From the NCBI GenBank assembly GCA_019636385.1, contig JAHBXT010000001.1, positions 1,426,001 to 1,490,000 on the forward strand: DNA of 64,000 nucleotides. The letters run 5' to 3'. Each line of letters starts with the position of its first letter. Within the stretch, counting starts at the first letter, position 1. The notes beneath the pieces were generated by a model. That model saw only the letters and a list, made by a program, of their open reading frames with translations. It was not told the origin of the DNA and did no database searches. The position numbers were made by a program, and so were the translations under genes. The DNA comes from Pirellulaceae bacterium (GTDB lineage Bacteria > Planctomycetota > Planctomycetia > Pirellulales > Pirellulaceae). This document shows, one piece after another, positions 1-7,040 of this stretch.

Positions 1-35
1 GGGTTTATCTTTTATTTTCGCGTGATATCGCTGGT

Positions 36-419
36 TCATGATCCCAGGCAACCGCTTAGAGCGTTTCTAGGGTTGATGTGCCCAAAATTCTTTAGTTTAT
101 AGCCGGCGTGTAGGATATATCGCAGGCATTCCTGCGCGGGAAATCGATCGACGAGCCGACCTACTGTTTTCCAAAGTCCAGGTACGGTTCGTGCCGCCTG
201 GGAACGAAGCAGGCATTTGAATTGGCTAAACAGATTCTCGATCGAATTGTGATCGGGTGAATATGGTGATAGATAACGAACTTGAGCACCTACGACTTCA
301 ATAGCTTCCTGAACGCCCTCTATCTTGCGAGCCGATAGGTTTTGCATAACGATAATGTCCTTGGGGCGAAGCACTTTGATCAAGTGCTGTTGGACCAAGG
401 CCAGAAAAACGTTTCCGTT
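36..419 (-). pseudogene. IS630-type transposase, C-terminal remnant
   Basis: The reading frame encodes the last part of a DDE_3 (IS630-type) transposase. It includes the tail of the conserved GPINGNVF-like strand, an IIVMQNLSARK segment, and the YSPDHNSIENLFSQFK segment that carries the last catalytic Glu. In family members the middle segment reads VMDNL..HK, so the second catalytic Asp appears to be Gln here. Reading back past the first ATG (at 398), the homologous frame continues to about 419 and then meets an in-frame TAA; nothing further upstream resembles the rest of the enzyme. It is therefore a truncated, probably inactive copy. It marks the left side of an island with a second decayed transposase and toxin cassettes. 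Confidence 0.75.
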
Positions 420-659
420 GATGGGACCTGTCTTGGTTTAACGGCAAATGGAAATCTGAAGCGTAAGGCTAACTTAGAATTGAATGCATCCGTGGCGTTG
501 AAAAAGGCATTCCGTGCTGTGGGGTTTGTCGCATTGTGGTTAAAGTTAGAAGTGAAGGGGGGACTCAGTTTAAGGAATTACTCGCTTCTAACTTCAACCC
601 TTGCATCGGCGCCCGGGTCGCACCTCTGTGTTGCCCTATCCTCCGTGCAAGTGGATTGA
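420..659. other. Intergenic segment between two decayed transposons
   Basis: No credible gene is visible. The segment holds a short inverted pair (GTTAGAAG near 543 and CTTCTAAC near 585) and ends near the left edge of the IS3-like element. The open frame on the + strand across 342-659 is antisense to the IS630 remnant and has no recognisable features. Confidence 0.4.
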
Positions 660-679
660 ATGTAACATGTAGCCTTCCA

Positions 680-1640
680 TCAAGCAACTTGCTTGGGGGA
701 ACGTCGATTCAGCTCGCGTCTGGCGCGGGCTTCTTCGAGCTTGCGATCTCGTTCAGCATGGATCTCTTGGGTGAGTCCGAGCATACAATCGTAGGGAGTC
801 ACGTAGCCGATAGCGCTATGCAAATGGCAATGTTTGTAGTGATGCACGAAGTCCTTGACCATACTGGTTGCTTGTTTAAGCGTCCCTGGTTCAGCAGGTC
901 GGATGCATTCGCGTTTGAGCGTACCATGAAATCGCTCTAGCTTCCCGTTACTTTGTGGATCGTAAGGGCTAGTGCGCACATGGCTAAGACCTGTCACGCG
1001 GATAAACTCCTTGAAGTTTTGGGCAATGAACTGTGGACCATTATCGCTGATGATTCGCGGGCGAACACCAGGATGTTTTTCCAAGGCTCGTTGCACGACG
1101 ATCTCAATGTCCAATTCGGTCATCGTTGGCTGGATTTCCCAGTGAACGATATATCGACTCATGCCGTCTAGGACGGAAATCAAGCAGTAGAACGTGCCGC
1201 CAAGATTCAAGTAGGAAACATCAATATGCCAATGTTTATGGAGACTTTCTGGCTGAACGAAGCCCGTTCCTTTCTTGCTCTTGGATACCGACTTGCGATC
1301 GAGCCGGCCGGCCGCCTTGAGGAATCGATACGTTGAACTAGGGCTGACCGCCACGATGTCGTCATCGAGCATCATGAAAGTTAATCGACGATAACCTTCA
1401 AGAGGATTCTGGTCGTGATAGGCCGCGATTGAGTCCTTCTCCCATTGCTCCAGCCACCAATCTCGTGGGATTTTGCCATTGTGTTCGTTGGCTTGACCAT
1501 ATCAATTTTTCCACGAGTGGTATTTGCTCGTAGCCAGATCGACCCACCGCAGCAGTTGGCTAATCGGTAGCTCAGTTCGCTCGGGCCAGTACCTCATGTA
1601 ATCCACGATTGCATCGCGTTTGTCATGGGGGACCCAAACA
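680..1640 (-). pseudogene. IS3 family transposase orfB (rve integrase core), interrupted
   Basis: The frame encodes an IS3-type OrfB with a retroviral-integrase core. The three catalytic acidic residues are visible in HIDVSYLN, ISDNGPQF and NGKLERFHGTLK. The upstream part reads GVWVPHDKRDAIVDYMRYW and later YHDQNPLEGYRRLTFMMLD, which matches the usual N-terminal region of this subgroup. An in-frame TGA at 1502-1504 falls between SKYHSWKN and YGQANEH. The catalytic part from the ATG at 1375 remains open (231 residues), but a full OrfB cannot be made without readthrough. The orfA frame lies just upstream on the same strand, offset by one frame as expected for programmed frameshifting in this family. 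Confidence 0.85.
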
Positions 1641-1644
1641 CCCT

Positions 1645-2025
1645 TCAAAGGTCCCCATTGGCTTTTTTTGCTTTAACCTTCTCCTCCTTCAGCTCCGAGA
1701 TGACCTCGTGCTTCTGCACGAGCTTGGCCTGCAAAGCGGCTATCTGCTTGTCCTTGCTATCAACCTCTTTGGCAGCAGGCCGTCCAGATGGGCGATCAAA
1801 CAGTTTGTCTAACTGCTGCTTGGCCTGGTTAATCCAGTTGTGAATTTGAGAAGGTGGCACACCCGGCTCAACGGCTAGTTCGCTAACTGGTACCTTGTCG
1901 CACCAATGTCGTCTTACTGCTGCCGCTTTTAGTTCGGGTGTGTGTGTTTTCGATCTTTGCGTGTCATGGAGTCTCTGGTGGTTTTCGAATATGCTAGCCG
2001 AAAACTCGCAGGGTTTCATTTCCAT
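1645..2025 (-). CDS. IS3 family transposase orfA (helix-turn-helix)
   Basis: This is the small regulatory/DNA-binding OrfA of an IS3 element. The frame reads KTHTPELKAAAVRRHW, then an HTH-like stretch VSELAVEPGVPPSQIHNW, then a Lys/Glu-rich coiled coil (SKDKQIAALQAKL) typical of the OrfA leucine zipper. Start choice is unclear. An in-frame ATG at 2025 gives 126 residues. A better-looking start, MTRKDRK from the ATG at 1967, is out of frame by two bases, and removing one CA unit of the (CA)4 run at 1939-1946 would join it to the conserved body. No inverted end matching the left end of the element is visible beyond orfA, so the right end is probably lost. Confidence 0.7.
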   Translation of the reverse strand: MEMKPCEFSASIFENHQRLHDTQRSKTHTPELKAAAVRRHWCDKVPVSELAVEPGVPPSQIHNWINQAKQQLDKLFDRPSGRPAAKEVDSKDKQIAALQAKLVQKHEVISELKEEKVKAKKANGDL

Positions 2026-2884
2026 TAGAGGCAAGACAATATCGATCACGGTCACCGAGCGTAGGGGCAGTCCGGTCGATATTGAACTGCTGCGACCGCG
2101 AACGTGGATCCAGCGGCATGGACTATCTGCCGGCAGCCGCTTGCCGCTGAATGTGCCCGAACTAGAAGTCGATGGCGTCGGCTTCGTGACTGCTATTGAC
2201 GACTGTTCAGACATCGCCGACGGCGAAGGCAGCGTTGTAACCGGTCGCTTCATTACGCGCCAGGCCAACGATCTGGCTCGCGTCACGGTCGCTCGCCTAC
2301 CACCCACCGTCCAGGAGATTATCAGCCGCAACGCGCTAGCGTCCGGTTCTCCTGACGTACTTGCCGACCTCGAGCAGCTCGCCCGCCTGGGCCTGGTCGA
2401 CCTTGAAACGCTTGAAGGCACCGAGCGCCATCCGGTGTGGTCGGAGGACCAGCAAGACTGGATGCCGCTGGGACAGCTCCAACCCGGCCAAACTCTACGC
2501 GCGGCCGACGGCCCAGCCGTGGTGTTGTCCGTCACCATCCACAACCACATCGTCCCCGTCTACAATATCGAAGTCCACGGGGAGCACGTGTACCAAGTTG
2601 GTCAGTTTGGGCTGCTTGTGCATAATGCTTGCCCGCTTCCAGTTATCAACCCCTCGTTTATTCCGCTCCCCGGAATAGGAGCGAAAGCAGTATTTCCTTT
2701 CGCAAAAATGATGCGTCCAATTGCTGGTGCTTGGCCGGCGGTAATTAAGGAAGGTACGGTATATGTTCATTACATGCATATTGCTGCCAATCAGCTAGCA
2801 AATGGCGGTAGACTTGGAGCAATTTCACACAGTGGCTGGGTCTGGCTGGACGATTTGGGGAATGTTATTAAGGTGCTGTGGTAA
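1991..2884 (+). CDS. Orphan polymorphic-toxin cassette 1: partial HINT domain plus C-terminal tip CT1
   Basis: About 214 residues of pretoxin HINT are followed by a tip of about 84 residues. Visible HINT landmarks are the TERHPVWS block (Thr and His), the DWMPLGQLQPGQTL strand, VYNIEVHG, and the terminal VHNAC, after which HINT self-cleavage normally frees the tip. The N-terminal catalytic Cys block of HINT is absent. The tip (from PLPVINPSF) contains AKAVFPFAKMM, YVHYMHIAANQL and ISHSGWVWLDD; I do not recognise the family. The ATG at 1991 is the first reasonable start but lies in sequence next to the decayed IS3 element, so the frame may not be expressed. It ends three bases before the ATG of the putative immunity gene. 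Toxin activity is inferred from architecture only. Confidence 0.7.
   Translation: MLAENSQGFISIRGKTISITVTERRGSPVDIELLRPRTWIQRHGLSAGSRLPLNVPELEVDGVGFVTAIDDCSDIADGEGSVVTGRFITRQANDLARVTVARLPPTVQEIISRNALASGSPDVLADLEQLARLGLVDLETLEGTERHPVWSEDQQDWMPLGQLQPGQTLRAADGPAVVLSVTIHNHIVPVYNIEVHGEHVYQVGQFGLLVHNACPLPVINPSFIPLPGIGAKAVFPFAKMMRPIAGAWPAVIKEGTVYVHYMHIAANQLANGGRLGAISHSGWVWLDDLGNVIKVLW
2040..2632 (+). repeat. HINT cassette direct repeat, copy 1
   Basis: First of four near-identical direct copies. The shared block runs from TATCGATCACGGTCACCGAG to the CATAATGC(T/G)TG that encodes the HINT end VHNAC. Compared with copy 2 (3469-4061) only scattered substitutions are visible, many of them silent. Homology stops sharply at the codon after HNAC, where the toxin-like tip begins. 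Confidence 0.9.
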
Positions 2885-2886
2885 TA

Positions 2887-3291
2887 ATGTCACAACATGA
2901 ATTCGTCATAAGCAAATTTCGCCAGCTCCATGGTAAATTGCTTTATGATTACTTTTCGCAAACGATTGACGAATCAGATGTCACAGTCCCTGGCGACGAA
3001 ATACAGGCACTATGCAGCAATTTCGATGAATTCGACGAAGAGCATCTTGTTTACGCGATCGAGATATGTGGAAAGTATGCAATCGCTGACACCATTACAG
3101 AGCTCGTTGAACTTCTTTCAAATTCCTCCCTGTCGGTTTGTCTGGCAGTACAAAGAGCGTTGTTTCGCGCTGATCCGTCACTCTTATCAGGGGAGCTCTG
3201 GCTGCGAATTCAAACAATTAAATCAAGGCTTCCCTTACCGCACAGAGAATCGCTTGAGTGTACCCTAAACAAAATACAGGAAAGTCACTAA
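2887..3291 (+). CDS. Putative immunity protein 1 (cassette 1)
   Basis: A small, mostly helical, acidic protein of about 134 residues begins MSQHEFVISKFRQLHG. The helices after FDEFDEEHLVYAIEICGKY recall HEAT-type immunity proteins, but this is a shape impression and not a family match. ATG 2887 lies three bases after the stop of the CT1 frame; a GTG at 2878 in the same frame would overlap that stop instead. Tight coupling, small size and a neighbour that changes with the tip are the usual marks of toxin-immunity pairs. Base composition appears more A+T-rich than in the HINT repeat. No family was recognised. Confidence 0.6.
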   Translation: MSQHEFVISKFRQLHGKLLYDYFSQTIDESDVTVPGDEIQALCSNFDEFDEEHLVYAIEICGKYAIADTITELVELLSNSSLSVCLAVQRALFRADPSLLSGELWLRIQTIKSRLPLPHRESLECTLNKIQESH

Positions 3292-3446
3292 TTAGCTGGC
3301 TCTTGTAAACTACCCCGTAGACGAACTTAGCGACGAATATCATAGATATCCCGGAAATTCTGCACGCCGCTGGCTGACTTTTGCAGATCATATTCCCACC
3401 AAGAATCCAAAATCCTTGGGAATACGACGACTCACTGCCCGAGCCG

Positions 3447-4340
3447 ATGCAGGCCGAGTGGTCCAAAGTATCGGTCACGGTCACCGAGCGTAAAGGCAGT
3501 CCGGTCAATATTGAACTGCTGCGACCGCGAACGTGGATCCAGCGGCATGGACTATCTGCCGGCAGTCGCTTGCCGCTGAATGTGCCCGAACTAGAGGTCG
3601 ATGGCGTTGGCTTCGTAACCGCTATTGACGATTGTCCAGACATCGCCGACGGTGAAGGCAGCGTCGTAACCGGTCGCTTCATTACGCGCCAGGCCAACGA
3701 TCTGGCTCGCGTCACGGTCGCTCGCCTACCACCCACCGTCCAGGAGATTATCAGCCGCAACGCGCTAGCGTCCGGTTCTACTGACGTACTTGCCGACCTC
3801 GAGCAGCTCGCCCGCCTGGGCCTGGTCGACATCGAAACGCTCGAAGGCACCGAGCGCCATCCGGTGTGGTCGGAAGACCAGCAAGACTGGATGCCGCTGG
3901 GACAGCTCCAACCCGGCCAAACTCTACGCGCGGCCGACGGCCCAGCCGTGGTGCTGTCCGTCACCATCCACAACCACCCCGTCCCCGTCTACAATATCGA
4001 AGTCCACGGCCAGCACGTGTACCAAGTTGGTCAGCATGGGCTGCTGGTGCATAATGCGTGTGAAATTATTCTGCAAAGAGGTGAATTGGCCATGGGATTT
4101 ATGACGAATTCTGGCCAGATGGTTGGCAAGATGTCGAAGGCACTCATGGGCGGACATCAGGCCCTTGCAGATACAATTCCTAATGCAGCCGCATTAGCAA
4201 GATCAGGCCACGCATTTGGTTTCACCGTGGCCAAGAGCCCTAACGGAACAAAATCCGTTTTTGGAAGTGCCCAGTTTCCGCACTCTTCCGGAGTGATCCC
4301 TGAGCACCTAAAGCGAATCATACTGGGATTAGTGCAGTGA
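3447..4340 (+). CDS. Orphan polymorphic-toxin cassette 2: partial HINT domain plus C-terminal tip CT2
   Basis: ATG 3447 (MQAEWSKVSVTVTER) opens a frame of about 297 residues. A TTG at 3381 would add 22 residues including FPPRIQNPWEYDD. The HINT part is almost identical to cassette 1 and ends VHNAC. The tip of about 92 residues (from EIILQRGELAMGF) is unrelated to CT1. It contains MVGKMSKALMGGHQALADT, GHAFGFTVAKSPNG and VFGSAQFPHSSG, with several His, Lys and Ser residues that could be catalytic. I do not recognise the family. Its TGA overlaps the GTG of the next gene (GTGA, 4337-4340), which implies translational coupling to the immunity gene. No N-terminal HINT Cys block or export domain is present. 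Confidence 0.7.
   Translation: MQAEWSKVSVTVTERKGSPVNIELLRPRTWIQRHGLSAGSRLPLNVPELEVDGVGFVTAIDDCPDIADGEGSVVTGRFITRQANDLARVTVARLPPTVQEIISRNALASGSTDVLADLEQLARLGLVDIETLEGTERHPVWSEDQQDWMPLGQLQPGQTLRAADGPAVVLSVTIHNHPVPVYNIEVHGQHVYQVGQHGLLVHNACEIILQRGELAMGFMTNSGQMVGKMSKALMGGHQALADTIPNAAALARSGHAFGFTVAKSPNGTKSVFGSAQFPHSSGVIPEHLKRIILGLVQ
3469..4061 (+). repeat. HINT cassette direct repeat, copy 2
   Basis: Second copy, co-extensive with copy 1: the same 5' edge (TATCGGTCACGGTCACCGAG) and the same 3' edge at the codons for HNAC. Few differences are visible by eye, including Val-Asp-Ile to Val-Asn-Ile near the start and GEHVYQVGQFG to GQHVYQVGQHG near the end. Confidence 0.9.
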
Positions 4341-4936
4341 CAAATGCAGGTAACGATTGTGAATGCTGGAAGATAGTTGAATCTCGCCGGCTTCACGCTG
4401 ACAATCAATGGAAGGGATATGACGGTATCTCCATCTCCGAACAGCAGTTGTTGGTTTGCACGTGCTTCATAGGCGGTCAGATCTGCTCAGCACTTGCAAT
4501 GTGGGAGTCCGGCGAAATATCGGCCGTGGAGGTCAGGGGTTTTATTGAGTCGACCTACGGACCAAACATAGACGCGTTCATGCAGGTTGTGAACGAGATT
4601 ATACAGACGGTCAAATGTCGTCACGTAGTAGAGTGTTACAACTGTATTGCAGAGTACCGTTCTGTTTGTGGCGGGGGTGACGAAGAGCTAGGTAAGGGCC
4701 TAATGCTACTCACGTTTATAGCAATTTACCTTAGCGAATACTGGTCCGTTGAGCCGGAATCCAGGACTGCCTGCATGGTGTTTCCCGATTCGCCATTGTT
4801 TGTTGAAGCATCGTTCCTCATCCGTTGCGTCATGAAGTACGATTCAATAGGCCACTGGGTTGACGCACGGGGATTCATGAAGCAGCTTGATTATGTCGCA
4901 CTTTGCCGAGAACTGCACTTACTTTATTTAAGCTAA
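4337..4936 (+). CDS. Putative immunity protein 2 (cassette 2)
   Basis: A 199-residue soluble-looking protein with many Cys residues, for example CECWK, VCTCF, KCRHVVECYNC and SVCGGG. It is largely helical, with a hydrophobic segment LMLLTFIAIYLSEYW that is probably core and not a membrane span. The GTG start overlaps the toxin stop by four bases. No family was recognised. Assignment as immunity rests on its position, on tight coupling to CT2, and on the fact that each cassette has a different gene in this slot. Confidence 0.6.
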   Translation: MTNAGNDCECWKIVESRRLHADNQWKGYDGISISEQQLLVCTCFIGGQICSALAMWESGEISAVEVRGFIESTYGPNIDAFMQVVNEIIQTVKCRHVVECYNCIAEYRSVCGGGDEELGKGLMLLTFIAIYLSEYWSVEPESRTACMVFPDSPLFVEASFLIRCVMKYDSIGHWVDARGFMKQLDYVALCRELHLLYLS

Positions 4937-5033
4937 TCTCAGCATTCGTCGAAACTGTCAACTCTGTGTGAGCTTACACTGGGGTGCGGCGGAATTTTGA
5001 TGCACTGCGCGCGAATGTGGGGTAGCAGCGATT

Positions 5034-5595
5034 TCCGGTCGATATTGAACTGCTGCGGCCGCGAGCGTGCATCCAGCGGCCTGGACTATCTGCCGGCAGT
5101 CGCTTGCCGCTGAATGTGCCCGAACTAGAAGTCGATGGCGTCGGCTTCGTGACTGCTATTGACGACTGTTCAGACATCGCCGACGGCGAAGGCAGCGTTG
5201 TAACCGGTCGCTTCATTACGCGCCAGGCCAACGATCTGGCTCGCGTCACGGTCGCTCGCCTACCACCCACCGTCCAGGAGATTATCAGCCGCAACGCGCT
5301 AGCGTCCGGTTCTCCTGACGTACTTGCCGACCTCGAGCAGCTCGCCCGCCTGGGCCTGGTCGACCTCGAAACGCTCGAAGGCACCGAGCGCCATCCGGTG
5401 TGGTCGGAGGACCAGCAAGACTGGATGCCGCTAGGACAGCTCCAGCCCGGCCAAACTCTACGCGCAGCCGACGGCCCAGCCGTGGTGCTGTCCGTCACCA
5501 TCCACAACCACATCGTCCCCGTCTACAATATCGAAATCCACGGCCAGCACGTGTACCAAGTCGGCGAGCTGGGGCTGCTGGTGCATAATGCGTGC
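5034..5595 (+). repeat. HINT cassette direct repeat, copy 3
   Basis: Third copy. Its 5' edge is about 27 bases further in than in copies 1 and 2 (it begins TCCGGTCGATATTGAAC). Upstream sequence GATGCACTGCG...GCGATTTCCGG partly resembles that before copy 4, which suggests copies 3 and 4 share an ancestral truncated junction. The 3' edge is again the HNAC codons. Confidence 0.9.
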
Positions 5596-5832
5596 CCTGT
5601 CGATGCAGCCAAAGCACTTGCCAAAAAACTTCGACTCAACTACGACAGCCCGACAACAAAGACAATTCTTGAGAACATCGATTCCCCAGTCTCCAGTTTT
5701 GAGAGCTCATTCCGCCAAGGAAAGATTCTTCAGAAACTGCCGGGTGAGGTACTCAATATGCCGTTACACGAAGCGCTGAAGCACAGTACTATGGTACGAA
5801 AGCTACTTACGGACTTGCGGTTTGTTAAATGA
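5104..5832 (+). CDS. Orphan polymorphic-toxin cassette 3: partial HINT domain plus C-terminal tip CT3
   Basis: The open frame extends back to 5026 after a TAG at 5023-5025, but no ATG or GTG start occurs before the repeat; the only candidate near the beginning is TTG 5104. The HINT part matches cassettes 1 and 2 and ends VHNAC. The tip of about 80 residues (from PVDAAKALAKKLRLN) is rich in Lys, Leu and Ser, with SPTTKTILENIDSP, SSFRQGKILQKLPG and HEALKHSTMVRKLL. It is unlike CT1 or CT2 and belongs to no family I recognise. Its TGA overlaps the next gene (ATGA, 5829-5832). Lack of a proper start supports a silent donor cassette. Confidence 0.65.
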   Translation: MPLNVPELEVDGVGFVTAIDDCSDIADGEGSVVTGRFITRQANDLARVTVARLPPTVQEIISRNALASGSPDVLADLEQLARLGLVDLETLEGTERHPVWSEDQQDWMPLGQLQPGQTLRAADGPAVVLSVTIHNHIVPVYNIEIHGQHVYQVGELGLLVHNACPVDAAKALAKKLRLNYDSPTTKTILENIDSPVSSFESSFRQGKILQKLPGEVLNMPLHEALKHSTMVRKLLTDLRFVK

Positions 5833-6131
5833 AAAAAGATGCGCGATTAGTCCATGCGGCAAATTCAGTGTTGGATGCAATCGCTAATTGCCAAATGGTC
5901 GATTATTGGGATGCAGATGAGTGCGCAACAGGTCTAGTCAACTCACATGGCACGCGAATGGTATATATCTCGGTGTACGGTCAATCGGACTCGGACATTG
6001 AGTTCGTCTGCGAGGAAATAGGTGGAAGCGAACCGACAGTAAGTTCAACAGGTACTGTAAACTCGACTGACAAACTAATTGATGTCTGCAGACGTTTCTT
6101 GCATGACGGAGTCGAGAATAGCGACACCTAG
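5829..6131 (+). CDS. Putative immunity protein 3 (cassette 3)
   Basis: A 100-residue acidic protein, MKKDARLVHAANSVLDAI..., with an alternating strand/helix look (TRMVYISVYGQSDSDIEFVCEEIGG) that would suit a small alpha/beta immunity fold. It overlaps the CT3 stop by four bases, so translation is probably coupled. An acidic partner for a Lys-rich tip fits charge neutralisation, though this is inference. No family was recognised. Confidence 0.6.
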   Translation: MKKDARLVHAANSVLDAIANCQMVDYWDADECATGLVNSHGTRMVYISVYGQSDSDIEFVCEEIGGSEPTVSSTGTVNSTDKLIDVCRRFLHDGVENSDT

Positions 6132-6133
6132 AT

Positions 6134-6219
6134 GAGAAAAGGGCGAGAAGCCAAGCGGCGTGATCGGTAAACTGAAAGGCATGCTTAGTCAGCGAATCTA
6201 CGTTGGACCAAATCTCTGA
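6134..6219 (+). pseudogene. Possible toxin-tip remnant before the membrane immunity-like gene
   Basis: After a TGA, a short frame reads EKGEKPSGVIGKLKGMLSQR then IYVGPNL and a stop at 6217-6219. It lies 13 bases before the next ATG, the same toxin-end/immunity-start spacing as in the other cassettes. It has no HINT part in front. It may be the C-terminal scrap of a fourth tip or chance sequence. Confidence 0.3.
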
Positions 6220-6232
6220 TTAAGATAGCGCA

Positions 6233-6526
6233 ATGTTGAACTTGGCAGGATATGCTGTTGTCGGAATAGCGTTAGTGATCGCGCTGCTGAACTTCTACCT
6301 AAGCTTCGGGGACAGTATTGTACAGAGATTGCTGAATCAGCCTCAGCGCCATATCAGCGGACTTCCGGGCATTGGGACGGCTTTACTTGTGTTGGGTAGC
6401 ATTTGCTTGCTTGGTAGCGGTGCACTGCCGTATCTAATCGCAACACAATTACTCCTTGATACCGGCGGAGTGCTATGGTTGGCAATCGTACTATCGTGGA
6501 ACTATTGTGTCAGCGGCAGTCGATAG
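6233..6526 (+). CDS. Small three-helix membrane protein, possible orphan immunity protein 4
   Basis: 97 residues with three hydrophobic segments: GYAVVGIALVIALLNFYL (about 6-23), GTALLVLGSICLLGSGALPY (about 48-67) and LLLDTGGVLWLAIVLSW (about 73-89). A polar loop (QRLLNQPQRHIS) joins the first two. No signal of a known transporter family was recognised. It sits between immunity gene 3 and HINT copy 4. Membrane immunity proteins usually guard against pore-forming or cell-wall-targeting tips, so this may be the survivor of a cassette whose toxin part was lost. That role is inferred from position only. Confidence 0.5.
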   Translation: MLNLAGYAVVGIALVIALLNFYLSFGDSIVQRLLNQPQRHISGLPGIGTALLVLGSICLLGSGALPYLIATQLLLDTGGVLWLAIVLSWNYCVSGSR

Positions 6527-6552
6527 GGCTGGAATCGCAAGCTGATGCACCG

Positions 6553-7040
6553 CGATTTCCGGGGACATTGAACTTAGGCCGGCCGCGAGCTTGAATCGAG
6601 CAGCACGGGCTATCTGCCGGCAGCCGCTTGCCGCTGAATGTGCCCGAACTAGAGGTTGATGGCGTCGGCTTCGTGACCGCTATTGACGATTGTCCAGACA
6701 TTGCCGACGGTGAAGGCAGCGTCGTAACCGGTCGCTTCATTACGCGCCAGGCCAACGATCTAGCCCGCGTCACGGTCGCTCGCCTACCACCCACCGTCCA
6801 GGAGATTCTCAGCCGCAACGCGCTTGCGTCCGATACTCTTGATTTACTTGCCGACCTCGAGCAGCTCGCCCGCCTGGGCCTGGTCGACATCGAAACGCTC
6901 GAAGGCACCCAGCGCCATCCGGTGTGGTCGGAAGACCAGCAAGACTGGATGCCGCTGGGACAACTCCAGCCCAGCCAAACTCTCCGCGCCGCCGGTGGCC
7001 CAGCCGTGGTGCTGTCCGTCACCATCCACAACCACCCCAT
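6553..7040 (+). repeat. HINT cassette direct repeat, copy 4 (damaged)
   Basis: The fourth copy is more diverged at its 5' end (GGGGACATTGAACTTAGGCC against the usual GGTCGATATTGAACTGCTGCG) and stops at the codons for IHNHP. It therefore lacks the YNIEVHG...VHNAC end of HINT. Internal changes include ALASDTLDLLADLEQLA where the other copies read ALASGS. Beyond about 7040 the sequence is unrelated. Confidence 0.85.

Larger units (their letters stand above)
660..2030 (-). mobile_element. Decayed IS3-family insertion sequence
   Basis: The element comprises the orfA and orfB frames in the usual one-frame-offset order. The left boundary is probably near the TGTAACATG at 661-669. A matching inverted copy at the right could not be found, so that boundary is approximate. 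orfB has an internal stop and orfA may carry a two-base slip, so the element is unlikely to move on its own. It ends against the first HINT repeat (begins 2040), so it may have cut away sequence upstream of that cassette. Confidence 0.6.

Noticed and set aside
342..1320. Open frames on the + strand across the transposase remnants
   Set aside because: They are antisense to recognisable transposase motifs and have no features of their own.
3218..3973. Long antisense open frames across the HINT repeats (also 4974-5513, 6510-7040 and the upper part of 1645-2550)
   Set aside because: They recur only because the repeat recurs. Their text is low-complexity Ser/Arg/Pro sequence antisense to conserved HINT motifs, and the + frame explains the conservation.
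2040..7040. CRISPR-like array
   Set aside because: Repeat units are about 500-590 bases and code for protein; there are no short repeats with equal spacers anywhere in the window.
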